Notes under the pieces: model-generated
Databases searched by the model: none
Seen by the model: the letters and a program-made list of their open reading frames with translations, nothing else
Told to the model about the DNA's origin: nothing
Assembly: GCA_027946375.1 (NCBI GenBank)
Contig: JAPEUT010000015.1
Location: 1 to 64,000, forward strand
DNA length: 64,000 bases
Direction of reading: 5' to 3'
From: Neodidymelliopsis sp. IMI 364377
Taxonomy: Eukaryota > Ascomycota > Dothideomycetes > Pleosporales > Didymellaceae
Made by a program: the position numbers and the translations under genes
Shown here: piece by piece, positions 11,171 through 23,452 of the stretch
Layout: each line of letters opens with the position of its first letter
Numbering within the stretch: position 1 is the first letter of the stretch

Positions 11171-14100
11171 GGTGATTATGTAGGCAGAGCGATGTTTGCC
11201 TAAGGATGTGAGTCAGTTTTTGGTGACTGGAAGGCAAGACGAGGGACCACGAACCTTAGTGCAGTAGCCAATGGGTGGAAGGTGATCCGAGCGTGGGTAA
11301 TCCCGAGATGTATGATGTGATGGACTAATCGTTGTGATGATGTACCTGATATGTCAAGGCAAGCAATGGTTTGCTGGCGAGATGGATAGTTGTATTGTTG
11401 TTGTTTGGTGTGAAGCTGGACTGGTGGCCCTGGAAAAGCGGGCAGCCGTGTTTCTTATGTTTCTGACGCTCGGAGGATGACCACGAAGCTTAACGGGATC
11501 TCGGAATTATTGGCGTTGTTTCCACTTCCACCGCCCTTGGCCGAGCGGTGAATCATAAGGCAGCAGGGATTGTGCGCTTACGCTACTAACGTGCACGCCA
11601 GCAAAGCCTTCCACTCGTTTCGGCCGATCCGGCGAGTTCAATGTCCCATCAGCTAGCGCACCCGCGTTCACCGTACACATGCGCACGGAGAAGAGACGGA
11701 CATACAGCGCGACTCGTGCCATGGTTCACTCGATTACCTATCACGCTTGCAGCCCTTTTTGCTTCGTCGGCGTTTACTCATAACGACGCTTCTGGATGCC
11801 GTCACCACTGTCCTGGCTCAGGCACCAGCAAGAGGCATCCTCGGTTTTCGCATCTCATAATCGTGTTTCGTGCGCTGCTCATCTCCAGCTTGGGCCTCTG
11901 CGCGAGGTTGGAGAGTGCCTGACAGCCTGCTGGGGTGTGCTGGCGTGAGGCTCCCAGCTACAGCCACGGTACTCCACAGTGCCAGAGCGGTCAACCCTTC
12001 AATCTGTGGCTGTCAAACGTGTTCGGGCATCGGTCTCCCGCTTACCCTTTCACGGGTTGCAACGCGACCCGCCCAAGAAATCCCTTTCTTTGTCCGAATG
12101 CTCGCTGGTGCCTGTGCGCATTCGCATCGCGAGGCTGCCGGCTACCGACTGCTGCGACAGCTGAGATGAGCATTCCTACAATTTCCAGCGATTGGCCCAG
12201 CACTGCCAATGCAAATTGATGACCACAATAGGAGCGGTTGCTTCTCTGGGCAGTCGCAGTCATCACAATGGCTCATCCACAACTCCACAGATGACAAAAG
12301 TCCCCGCAGATCACTCATCACTGATTATTCTGCCGGACTGAGAAGCTCACGATAGCACATCTCGGAGGAGTCGGATTAAACATCACAATGACTTTGGTGG
12401 TGCGCATGATCGACAGCGGATGCAGTGTCATCCCCCCGCGCGGACGAATGACCTTGGCTTGCGATAACTAGAAACGGATCTCGGTGTTCTGAAGTTCCTC
12501 CCTCGCCCGGTCCACTCACAGCGAGAGCGAGAACGAGAGACAAGACAAGACAGGCCAGACCACGCACTCTTGTCATCCAGCTCTGCTTCACGTCATGGGA
12601 CACCCAAATCAAACACTGCTTCAACCCCACACTCGCGAGAAGCGTTTCATACGCAGGTGTGACTCGCACATTTTTGGCGACGCTCAGCTGCTCGTGTGAT
12701 TGGTGGAGATAGCTCGCTTTGTAAGGCATGCTGAACAATCGTGTCTGACAAACTCCTCTCCTAAGCATGCAGTAGCCCATACCATAACGTTGATCTTGGA
12801 GCCTGGTGACTGAAACATGCAGATCGCCTCGAGCATTAGGCTTTTAGGAGTTAGCAGCCAATTGCACCATTATCGCGTCGAGCTTTGTCATGATGCTGCG
12901 ACAGCTTCAGTATTACCTCTGCAAAACGACATCTGGCACACTCCGAAAGCATCAACACCGCCAGCTGATACTGGCAACCCAGACGGTGCAACCTACCACA
13001 CCTCTTATGCAGAGTCTATTTTCGCACTGCAAACATGACCGCTCAAGGGGCGCTGCACCACAGCCGTCACACCGTCTCCACGCCAACTCCACAAGTTCGC
13101 GCCCTTTTGGCTGAACATGCTTATTATGGTAAGGTGTCTTGTCAGCTGCTCGCTTCGCATGCCGGTGGCAGTACCTACACAGCCCTATGGTTCCATCGCG
13201 CTGCAAGGATGGGAGTCGGAAGCAGGCACAACACGAGTACGCCGTTCTTCCAAAACTCACCGTTGGCTCTATGCGAGGCTGATTGCTCGGTTGGCGACGC
13301 GCGCGCCGAACAATCCGTATGCACACTGCCACAGAATTAGCGTATGTAGTACGGTGCGAGGCGATGCGATGCAATGCTACCCCACGATTCGATATCGCAA
13401 CGAACGCCAGAGTGAGTCGAAGCTCGCTTACACATTGCTGATTGGAATGCAATGCCATTGTGAAAGCCGCATTGCTGCCGTGCGAAAGATTATTCACTCA
13501 TTCCAGTCATGGGTCGCGCATGCAGCTCTGCAAACACACTCATGCATACACACGCATTGACCGGTATCTCGGCAGCACCGACTTGTCAGCCGTATCTGAA
13601 GCCCAGTTGCACTCGGTGCAGACTGGTGCTCCTGCGCGAAATGTCAGTTCAACGTGTTCTTGACCCGTCCTGGTGCACAACCAACCGGGTCCGCCGATCT
13701 ATACCGTCATTGGCAATCTTCCAGAAGGCCCAACCCTTTGGTGCGCGCACTGACCGTATGCATTGACTAACACCCAGGGTATCTGCAGCCCTACGCACGT
13801 CCACTTACTCATAGTTCTCCTGTCATGTTTTGATCAATACGCTGGCTGGTACCTGGAGGCCGTTGCGGCCTTTTCTCGCTTCACTGCACCCGATCTGTGG
13901 GCAGCAGTCCCACTTGTACCTGAGCCCACACAAACAAACAGGCATACAACCTGCTCCGTCAGGCACCACGCAGCGGCAAAACGTGATCGCTGAACGTACG
14001 AGAAGAACAACACATATGTTTGCAGCCCGCACTATTGATGGGCTCCGCTCCGAGACCCCTTGGGCTACCAGTACATGTATTGCCCAATGCGTACGTACCC

Positions 14101-15157
14101 CTCAGATGTCTTGTTTGTTTGTTTGTTTACATCCGCGCACTGTTGAGACAGTGCCACTTCACGGTGTCACTTTGCACTGGCCCGTTTGTTTTACTACTGA
14201 CTCGGGGGAGTCGGCAAGCAGCTCACTGTCTTGTGTCACTGAATTTCGAGCACTGTATTTTGCTGTCCGAACCTCGCCGACCGAAGCTTGTACAGAGCAC
14301 TTCATGAAGTAAGGCTGTAGAAGGAAGATGACAGTCGACAGACGTTGCATGCAGTTAGGCGCGTGAGCTGCTGAACTTCAGTCTGTATCTTTGTGAACGA
14401 ATGACAATGCTCGATGCGCGACTGTGTGGCCGTTCCAAGATCTCTTCATTCCACCAGGTTTCTTCTTTGCAACCTTCAGCACGCAGAACAGCTCGCGCAT
14501 CTATAATGCTCATTTAGATCAAGTCCTCTCTGTTCGATTTTGATTCCACAAGGTAGTGCTGTTTTCTTTTCTACTCCTCTCTCTTTCACATACGAGACCT
14601 TCGGGCAATGAACAGTGATGCTTCATTGCCAGTGCCTTACTCTGTATCCTGTCTATCCTGTTGCTGAGAAAGTGAGCTATAAGCCAAACGAAAGGAAGTA
14701 TGCAATTGCACTACTACGTTAATCTCAATTTATAAACCTTTGCAGGACTGCTAGTTTAAGGCAAATGTACACGTTAGAGGAAGTCCAATTAATCGTTAAA
14801 GCTCTTATGTTGTGTTATGCTGCGTTAAAGCTCTGATGAGGCGTTTCTTAAAGCCCGCTTTCTCTGCATCACGAGAGCCTGTTGACCATAGCCCCCGTTT
14901 TGAGGTTAGATTCAGGGAGCATAAGGTCTAATCGCTGTTCTTTGTGATAAGGCTGTATGGAGAGGACAGCTTGCAGAAGTAAGGCCAGTTCATAATTACG
15001 CCGACGTGAAAATCTCTATACGACTCCAATACGACAATTATGAGCCGTGGATTAGTGTTGACATCTGGGTCGTAATGGTGATATTCTAGTCTTAAATCGT
15101 AGTCAAATACAATCTACAACTACAGATCCACAACGTCCACATGACTCCAAAGCCCAA
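11171..15157. other. Long gene-poor stretch
   Basis: No supported gene occurs over about 4 kb. Open frames here are short and of low-complexity composition. Visible features are a (TTTG)n microsatellite at about 14111-14128 and two CGTTAAAGCTCT-type units 29 bp apart (14794 and 14823). The zone from about 14560 to 15150 is more AT-rich and may be a decayed repeat. The first part (11171-11500) is probably leader and promoter of the gene that starts at 11170. Confidence 0.4.
14111..14128. repeat. TTTG microsatellite
   Basis: Four and a half consecutive TTTG-type units lie in otherwise unique, non-coding sequence. Confidence 0.7.
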
Positions 15158-17202
15158 TTATCGCGGGCCTACTTTCTTCAAACCTGATTTCAACGCAGGA
15201 AAGAATCTCGCCGTGGTGGACTGACCTAAAGCATACTCATCAGCTACCGCAAACTCCCCATCTTCACTACTCGACTCCTCCACATCCACCACACTTGCCC
15301 TGCAAAGCCCTATACGCGCCCACATCCGCTTAGCCCGTATGTCGAAAACCAATGGGATCCACGGACAATGCTGGACTCGCTGAAGCAAGTCTTCGGCTGT
15401 TTGGGATCCGCTGTGTTTACTCGATGCGAATGAGAGTTGCGAGTACTGCACGAAGAAAGCAAATTCCGAGGCACAGCTCTGCTGCGATCGGGGTAAGCCT
15501 TTGGCGCCCAATGCACCCATTGTTAGTGTCCAGAGGAATAGCTCTGGCACTGCTGTCCAGTGTAGAATCGAAACGCGCTGCAGCGCTTGACGAAGCTTGA
15601 CGACGACCTTGGAAAGTCGAGATCCCAGAGATTGAACATAGGGTTCTGTAGCGACAACTAAGAAGATGAGATGTGCAAGGCAAACGCTCTGATCGATTGG
15701 ATTTCTGCCCGCTATTCCTGAAAATTCAGTTTCTTCGCCACACTGGTACCAGTCGAAAAGGCGATACATTAGTAAACAGGCGTGCTTTTGTAGCTCAAAG
15801 GGATCGAGTGGGTATAAGATGTGTCTGCCGTCGTACCAGGTGGCTAGGTCTGAGCTGAAGAGGTGGACGGAGTGGATGATGTCGAGGAGCGTGTTATCTA
15901 AACGTAGGTTGAGGAACGGTGTCGGAAGTGGAGTCCAGCAGCTATCACGTCGAAGCGACTTGCCGTACTTGTCAATTCGACCCTCAGGGGTCAGGAGGAG
16001 GGCATAGGGGCGCTTGAAAGTAGTGATACACTGGGCAGTGCTGTGCCTAGGGATAAGGCTTAGCAGAACACGAAGTTGAAGGTAAGGTAGAGACAAAAAG
16101 GGGTCTTGGCAGACAGAGGGAAGCTTACATGAGTATGAAGACTTGCAGGCAACGGTTGGCATTCAGTGCAGCAAGCCCGCCTCTCTGTCCTATCATCGTC
16201 CTTAAGCCGTTGAGATGAGCATCGTTTGCAGACAAGCTACTCTCCCTAGCACTGCCTTGTCGTCTCGGGTCTGCAAGATCAGACTCCTCTAACGCAAGCA
16301 AAACCAAAACGGTGGCAATCGTGGTATCATCAATACTAGTACTTGGGCGTGATAACAGCTTGTTCACTTCTGAGACCGCACGCCATTTGTAGGCTTCTGA
16401 GGGAAGTCCAAGGGCTCGTGTTGAAGATGTCAAAGCTGCATAGATGAAAGGTGCACCAGTAGGACTTTGAATGCTATTGGCAATCCAACTTGTAGCAGCA
16501 ATAGTAGAAGATCTGTGAAGATCTACCGGTATGAGACGAGGTGCTGATCCTTCAACAACTGAGCAAAAGTCAGCGTGTTCATGGTAAAGGAGTACAAAGT
16601 TGCTGACATTGATGGAGAAGATGTCGTGCACGAGGATCTAGTTGCACTGGCAAGCAATCAAATGGTTGTGCAAACCCAATGTCAAAGCCGTCGCGAGATA
16701 TCAGCGCTGTCTGCTGTCCAGCAGGTAGACTGTACGCATGCTCTGAACAGTCGTGTTCTGCGAAAGGGCTTGCGTAACTCGATGATGCACTGTCACACGT
16801 GCGACTACCGCTGTAGTTCGAGAAGACGCTACCACTCCTGCTGCTAGATGGTGATACAAGAGCGTGGCTGTCCCATGGTAGATTGTGTGTTTGATGGTTC
16901 AATGGGGACCAAGATCCAGACGCGGAAGTGCTTTTATGTTGGATGGTGCTTTGATGAGACGATTGTTGCTCAAATTGCGCCTCCAACCGATCCTCTTCCT
17001 TGGGACTTTTAGGTCGAGTGCTCCAAGTCTTTTTGTTTCGAGCGGATTTCATGACAAAGGATCTCACGACTCGATCAGGTTTTGCATTGACGCCTCCATT
17101 ACTAGAGTCGATGAACATGAACTTGGTGGGCCGCTTCAGATGTCTCTTCGCTGCCGGATGGCTGGTGCCATCGCTGCCGTCACCTCTGTCTTGAGCGAGC
17201 AT
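15158..17202 (-). CDS. Fungal transcription-factor-like protein (Fungal_trans_2-type region, no Zn2Cys6 finger)
   Basis: Exons 17202-16596, 16543-16129 and 16046-15158 give 636 aa. Introns 16595-16544 and 16128-16047 restore continuous frames (HLLHQCQQL to SPRLIPVDL; FILM to HSTAQCITTF). The N-terminus carries TKFMFIDSSNGG and VRSFVMKSARNKKTW, the typical opening of a large family of Pezizomycotina regulator-like proteins. A Ser-rich linker follows, then a helical C-terminal region with APFIYAALTSS, SIDDTTIATVLVLLALEE and LNGLRTMIGQRGGL, resembling the fungal-specific transcription factor domain. No cysteine zinc cluster is present, so direct DNA binding is uncertain. Targets cannot be inferred from the neighbours. 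Confidence 0.8.
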
Positions 17203-19003
17203 TTGGTAGTGGTGTCACTAAGCGACGGTCGCGCGTCTGATCTGCAGCTGCAGGGACTGTACATTGGACGCTGGAGTGAAAAGAGTGAGTATCGCAATTG
17301 AGCAGAAGGCAGGATGGCTCGATGGTGCTAAAAAGGAAGTTCATAGTTGGAGGGGAATGTTCTTTAAGCCCGAGAGATTGGTATTCGATGGTAGCGCTAA
17401 CTGCTTCGGCGAGCTGTCTCGACGATGAGGAAAGGAGTGGCCGAGCGTCAAGACCTTGTCCAGCTGAGTATCTGAGGTCGAGCTGCTATAAGTTCGGTAT
17501 CAGCGAGATAACGCTGGTTTGAGAACTAGACTGAATGCATGGGCGAGCGTATTGCGCTGGGCTAGATTGGCAAGGTCTGTCACAGGAATTTGCCATGTGA
17601 GGGCGCGGTACATACCTCATAACCCAAGCAGGCCTGAGACGAGGTCCCGCCGTGTGCAACACCAGTTCTCCGAAAGACTGTAACGTCATCCGGAAGCTTT
17701 GCACTTCCGGTTGGGAGCAGCCACGGAGTCGCCGAGCAGTCGTCATAATTTCTGCGAATGGGGGTCAAAAGAGATCCGTCACGATGGAGACGAAGCATGT
17801 AGGGAAATGATATGCATGGTGTACCAATATATTGTTCGCGCCTGCTATAGACATCAGGTTCCTGTCAACCACAGCTCTTACAATCCTTCATGTACTAAAT
17901 TTTCCAAAATAATACATAACCAACCAAATGCGCAAAATTCCACAGCAATGCTTTACTTTCTTCGCGAGTTTGGCCAGCTCTGCGAAGCCTTGTTTCAATA
18001 GCGAGTTCTGTGGCGAAATGTCAGTCAAGATCGACGATTGCTTTGTTGACAACATGTGGCTTTCGAAGCAAATCAGATGAAAGATGAAAAGCATTACGTA
18101 TTATCCAGCATCAGCCCGAAGGCCATAGGCGTTAGCATGGAGTAATTTGTAGCATCATGCAAGAACAATAAAGGAAAGATGTAGGCTGCATACCTTGTGA
18201 ACACTATACTGCTGGCCATGGAAGTTAAGTTCATGTCAATGTAACCAATGCCGAACCTGCTTCATGTCAGTCTCGCGCGGTCACATAGAACAGCGGCAAA
18301 AACGTGGAAGCGCAAATGTATCAGGTAATCGAACTTGTTTGTTCCCCACTGGTAGGTCGGCATTTGATAGTATATGTTGTTCATCATTGGAGAAGGTGTA
18401 AGGGTATGCAAGAGGTAGACTAACGTGTTGACACCGATCGTAGCTCAGCGACGCCCAACTACCACCGTGTTCCAACGGGTTGAGCTTCAATGAGCGTGAA
18501 TCGCTGAGCTACAAGGGGCGGTGGGACCAAGCTATGCAGCGTGTGCGCATGTTGTGCGAGGTCATAGATCGGTTGAGACGGCCAGCGTCGTATCTACAAA
18601 GCAGCTTAAAGAAGTCAGCAAAGATTCTCTGTAGAGGTTTTCGAGAACAAATTTAGATAAATTGAATAGTTCAGTCATCTCGTTTGGCTTGAGTGGTCGG
18701 ATCACCATATTACATGTATGATAGGGGCGACACGTATGTTCCTCATAAAAGGCTTAAAGAAAGAATGGAGTGTGCGACTTACCTCGTGGCTGGTGTGTTG
18801 TGCAGAGGAAGTTCGCAGCACGAAGATTTATGAGGAAAGTGCTAGCGGCGTTCGGACAGGGTTTTGCCGCGGCCGAGCGCGTAGCTCCTTCCCTAACATC
18901 GACGCGCTGACAGCTCTGGGGGTTGAACGCCTCGACCCGCGCGCCGCTTCTTTCAACGATAAACCCAACCGCTTTCCGCACCTAATCACCATCAGTTTTC
19001 GCA
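17203..19003. other. Intergenic region with one 12-bp inverted repeat
   Basis: Divergent promoters of the regulator-like gene (minus) and the RRM gene (plus) must lie here. No coding sequence or tRNA was found. A perfect 12-bp inverted repeat lies at 18440-18451 and 18501-18512. Confidence 0.4.
18440..18512. repeat. 12-bp inverted repeat with 49-bp spacer
   Basis: GTAGCTCAGCGA at 18440-18451 is exactly complementary to TCGCTGAGCTAC at 18501-18512. The left arm looks like a tRNA A box, but no B box or cloverleaf follows, so it is not called a tRNA. Confidence 0.6.
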
Positions 19004-19901
19004 ATGGCTGACTTTGCCAACTTCGTTAAAGATGCGCGTGAAAAAAAGAAGAACGAGAACTTGGCGCAGCAATTCCTGGGATCTCGAGGCCGGGCGGGCA
19101 CACCAGCCGCTGGTTCAGGCGCAAAGTCACGACAGAGTTCAGAGAAACCAACACTGCTGAGCAGAATTAGTGGAGGTGCTGGAGTTCAGAAGCAACGGTC
19201 ATCATCAGCGAAGCCAACCGGAAACATTGACGGAAAATGGCAACACGATCTACACAAGGTCAACAACCCCAACGGGCCGCCTGCCAAAGCCGCGAGAATC
19301 GGTCGCACGGCTTCTGCCTCGCAAATCGATCGCAACAGCCGGACATATGACAAATTTGCCTATGTATTGAATAAGAATGCGAATGGACGCAGCGATAGTG
19401 CGCCTGGGTTCAGCATCAAAGGTGTTGCGAGTACAGGGCCGTTCACCGTCATTGCAAGCAACTTTGCTCCTGGGACAACAGCCTCGGACATTGAAGCCGT
19501 GCTCGCACCCCACGGGGGAGAGACACTCGGCTGCAGACTGCTCACAGCGGCTCCCACCGTTATGGTCGAACTCCAGTTCGCGACCAGGGAGGGCGCTGAG
19601 AACGTTATTGCGACGTTCAACAACCAAAAGGTTTGTGGTAAAAGTCGGGGCGCTGGACATGACAAGACTGACAGATGCACAGGCTGATGGCCGGACACTC
19701 TACGTATACTTGAAGGAAGCACCAGCCAGCAATGCCGCAGCTCACTCTCGACCTCCGCCCGCACGTGCTACTCAGGTTCTCGATGATATGGATGTTGATG
19801 GAAATACTGGCGCACGCGGTGGAAGTTTCCAGGATGGGAGGTACGGCTTCAGCGAAGGTGGTCGTAGGGATCCACCAAGAGGACCTCGCAGACGATACTA
19901 G
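19004..19901 (+). CDS. RRM-domain RNA-binding protein
   Basis: Exons 19004-19630 and 19683-19901 give 281 aa; the intron 19631-19682 has a GTTTGT donor and CAG acceptor. Residues 1-140 are basic and disordered. A single RNA-recognition motif at about 145-222 spans the intron: GPFTVIASNFAPGTTASDI is the beta1-alpha1 part and GRTLYVYLKE the last strand. The C-terminus is Gly/Arg-rich and ends PRGPRRRY. This layout resembles small nuclear mRNA-export or adaptor-type RRM proteins (Yra1/Mlo3-like). The similarity is at domain level only, so no symbol is given. Confidence 0.82.
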
Positions 19902-20311
19902 ATGTTCAACGACCTATTCTTATTTTATGTACGATACCCTCTTATGGATGACGATGCCCAAGGACCGTTCTGACGGGCACCCAGAACCGGACAGCACGCA
20001 GCATCACGCGAGGTCCAACGATTGCACGAGCAAGGAGTATGGTGGGGAAGAGTATGTGCATACTTAGGTTTTTTAGACCGTCATGGAATAAACTGTCTCC
20101 TCTATCGAGACAGCCCTAGTGTTCCTCTCAACTGTCACGCATGATCTGGATCTAGAGATTGTGATCCTGGTGGAGATGAAATGCTTGGTCCTTTTACTGT
20201 CCCCTCCTTTTCACCGGGAGGTTTTTCGATCACGAACATCATGGGGCCATGACTGTGTGAATCGTTTGCTGTTCGCTATGAACAGAATGCTGCTGCTTTT
20301 CAACTGGGTAT
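19902..20311. other. Convergent 3' intergenic region
   Basis: This stretch lies between the ends of the RRM gene and the EMC10-like gene and should hold both 3' UTRs. No further gene is seen. Confidence 0.5.
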
Positions 20312-20921
20312 CTATTTGCCATCTCCTCCACTTGATACGAGCTGCACCACAATGAAAATCGCAATCGCCCACCAGTATCTGTAGGAATATCAGCGTGGAG
20401 GTCTTTTTCGTTGCTAATCTCGATACGTACTTCTGTAGGAATGTCTTCTCCGGCTCCTTGTCCTCCAGCTTACCCTCAGCATTCAGCACAATAGGCTTGT
20501 TCAGCACTGGCTTGGGTCCAGGACTCCTCTTAACAATCTCGACCTCGACGTCCTCTCCAGTCCGCTTTGCGCTTGTCCCAAAGCCAACATGATACGGCTC
20601 GCCCTTCTCGTCAACGTGCACAACGAACTTCTTGTGGTACTGGTCTGCGAAGCTGGCCGCTGAGGTGACAATGCCCCGCCACGATTCGGTCTTAAGGTCT
20701 GTGAGTCCGACTCGGACAAGGTGGTCTGCAGAGTAGGAGCCCGTCGGCGGTGTATAGGATGCTAGAGTGCCGACAGATTGGTCTGCATCGTACTCTATCT
20801 GTGCGAGGGGGATTGCGGATGGAATGATGGCGGTGCCCTCGGACGTGGGAACTGACGATACGTAGAGGGTGACGGTAGATGCGACTGCAAACGGCAGCAA
20901 GAGAAGTCTGGCGAGCAACAT
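20312..20921 (-). CDS. EMC10: ER membrane protein complex subunit 10-like protein
   Basis: Exons 20921-20431 and 20378-20312 give 185 aa. The intron (20430-20379) splits LQK and YWW and must be removed to recover the C-terminal membrane anchor. A signal peptide occupies about residues 1-15 (LLARLLLLPFAVAS). The lumenal domain contains VGTLASYTPPTGSYSADHLV, SWRGIVTSAASF and the marker PVLNKPIVLNAEGK. The tail reads EKTFLQKYWWAIAIFIVVQLV and ends SSGGDGK. That layout matches fungal Emc10 homologues, type I proteins of the complex that inserts tail-anchored and polytopic proteins at the ER. An upstream in-frame ATG exists at 21005; 20921 is preferred because it puts the signal peptide at the N-terminus. 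Confidence 0.75.
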
Positions 20922-21507
20922 CGTGATAAGTGATGTATAGTGTGGAGGCCACATGCATATGCTTGGATGTACTGTGTATGGGGTCAAAGCTTGGCTGACT
21001 AACATTCACTAACAGCTTGCGAGTACCCAGCCATCGAACAACTTTCCTGCCACGACATCGCGTCGGCTCGCGTCGCGACAGTGTCTGTCAGGTCTCGGCG
21101 ACGAGCTCCGAACTACTCCGTGGCAACTCGAGCTCCAAGAATTGATTTTCCTTGGTGGCGTTTCTTCTAGCCCGAACAACTCGGGATGCCCAAAAGCAGT
21201 GGATCCGGGGTCTCACGATCTCCACAATTCCCCAACCGTTCTGGCAAGAGTCCAGAAAATCACGAGTGACGGCTCTAGCAACGAGAGCAAGTCTCGGTCT
21301 AATTGCTGGAAAGCTGAAGAGCACTAAGCCCTTTGATTGCCCCGCCCCCACTATTTGTAACGAGGTCCGGACTGATAGCTATGAGCTCATCGCGCATCTG
21401 GAGCTGTACAATATTCTCAACACTCGACGAGCTTCCAGTTACTATGAGCTGACCTTCACTCTCTTCCTATTGATACTTAACAAATTCAAGCTTTACTTCA
21501 CCTCACG
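20922..21507. other. Divergent promoter region
   Basis: About 590 bp separate the divergent EMC10-like and FGGY kinase genes. No additional gene is visible. Confidence 0.5.
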
Positions 21508-23452
21508 ATGGCTGGCACAATTCCTTTCAGGCAGAACTCACGGCAGCCGTCGCGCCAGATGACAGATCCACGCAATGAGATTCGCCCTCATGTCGACCAC
21601 TACATTGGTATCGACGTTGGTACAGGCAGTGCCAGAGCCTGTATCATGAATGATCAGGGTGATATCGTCGGATTGGCTTCGGAAAACATCGGCCTTTGGC
21701 AACCACAGACCGGTTACTACGTACTATTGTCAAGAAGAGGCTACTCAGAACGACTGCTAACAATGGTAGGAACAATCCACTACCGACATCTGGCGATGCA
21801 TCTGCTCGTCCGTCCGCCGAGCCATGGATCAGCACAACATTGATCGGGACTCTATCCGCGGTATTGGGTTCGACGCTACATGCTCGCTCTCCGTCTTCTC
21901 AGAGGATACCGATGAACCAATCTCAGTTACTGGTCCACACTTTGACAACAGAGATGGCAATGATCGCAACGTTATCTTGTGGCTTGACCATCGACCCGTC
22001 GAGGAGACTGAGAAGATCAACGCTACCGGCCACAACCTTCTTCGCTACGTTGGAGGAAAGATGTCTATCGAGATGGAAATCCCGAAAGTGCTGTGGCTCA
22101 AGAACAACATGCCTAAGGAGCTTTTCGACCGCTGCAAGTTCTACGATTTGGGCGATGCACTCACACATCTAGCAACCGGTAGTGACACTCGAAGCTATTG
22201 CAGTGTAGTATGTAAGCAGGGGTTCGTTCCCGTCGGTGTCGATGGAAGTGTGAAAGGGTGGCAGGAAGACTTCCTCAAGAACATTGGCTTGGAAGATCTG
22301 TGTGAGGACAACTTCAAGCGCATGGGAGGTGTTGACAAAGTGGTTTGTCCTGCATAATTACTATCACGAGACTTCGCTGACGCTGGACAGAATGGACGCT
22401 ATCTCACAGCTGGCGAGCTTGTCGGTACCTTGAGCGAAAAGGCAGCTGCAGAGATGGGTCTCAACCCAGGCGTTGCCGTCGGCAGTGGAGTCATCGACGC
22501 CTACGCCGGCTGGATCGGTACCGTTGGCGCCAAAGTAAAACTTGATGAGGACACTCTTGATATGGGCCATGCGAAGAACGACGTTGAGCAAGCTTTCACA
22601 CGACTTGCTGCAGTAGCAGGAACATCAACCTGTCATCTTGCCATGTCTCGCGATCCTGTCTTTGTACCTGGTGTATGGGGACCTTACCGAGACGTGCTAC
22701 TGCCGGATTACTGGATGGCCGAGGGTGGACAGAGCGCGACAGGCGAGCTGCTCAAACACGTTATTGAGACCCATCCTGCGTTCAATGAGGCTTCCTCTGT
22801 TGCTGAGACTTTCAACACAAACATCTACGATTATCTGAACGAGCACCTCCGGGAACTGGCCGAGAATGAGAGCGCTCCACACATTTCATGGCTTGGTCGA
22901 CACTTCTTCTTCTACGGCGATTTGTTTGGTAATCGCTCACCAATCGCCGATCCTAACATGAAGGGATCGGTCATCGGACTGAGTTCAGACAAGAGTCTTG
23001 ACGGCCTAGCAATTTACTACTACGCTACCTTGGAGTTTATTGCGTTGCAAACTCGCCATATTGTGTCGACCATGAACGAGTCTGGTCACGTCATCTCATC
23101 CATCTTCATGTCTGGCTCGCAATGCCAGAACAACCTGCTCATGCAGCTTGTCGCAACTGCCTGCGATATGCCGGTTCTTATTCCCAAGTATGTCCACGCT
23201 GCTGTTGTTCACGGAGCAGCCATGCTTGGTGCAAAGGCTGCTAGCACAGACAAGGATGGCAACAGTGAACCTCTCTGGGACATTATGGACAGGTTCAGCA
23301 AGCCTGGCAAGACGGTCAAGCCCATTGCAGACAAGAACGTCAAAAAGCTCCTAGAAGCCAAGTACAAGGTCTTCCTTGAGCAGATTGAAGGGCAGCAGAG
23401 GTACAGGAATGAGGTGGATGCCGCGGTTGAGGGCTGGGTAAAGTCTAAGTAA
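21508..23452 (+). CDS. FGGY-family carbohydrate kinase, D-ribulokinase type (YDR109C/FGGY)
   Basis: Exons 21508-21720, 21770-22342 and 22391-23452 give 615 aa; both introns are phase 0. The N-terminal FGGY lobe starts at about residue 32 with YIGIDVGTGSARACIMND, the phosphate-binding strand and turn of this kinase fold. IRGIGFDATCSL and ILWLDHRPVEET follow. The C-terminal lobe contains VAVGSGVIDAYAGWIGT and HVISSIFMSGSQCQNN, the ATP-binding part. This arrangement is characteristic of the eukaryotic FGGY subfamily, whose yeast and human members phosphorylate D-ribulose in metabolite repair. A Met at 21559 is an alternative start. Substrate is by family analogy. Confidence 0.9.

Noticed and set aside
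11528..11600. tRNA-like start (TTGGCCGAGCGGT)
   Set aside because: It resembles a Leu/Ser tRNA D-arm, but no anticodon stem, T-loop or matching acceptor stem follows.
18438..18512. Possible tRNA from TAGCTCAGCG A-box-like sequence
   Set aside because: No B box (GGTTCGANTCC) and no cloverleaf pairing; better described as an inverted repeat.
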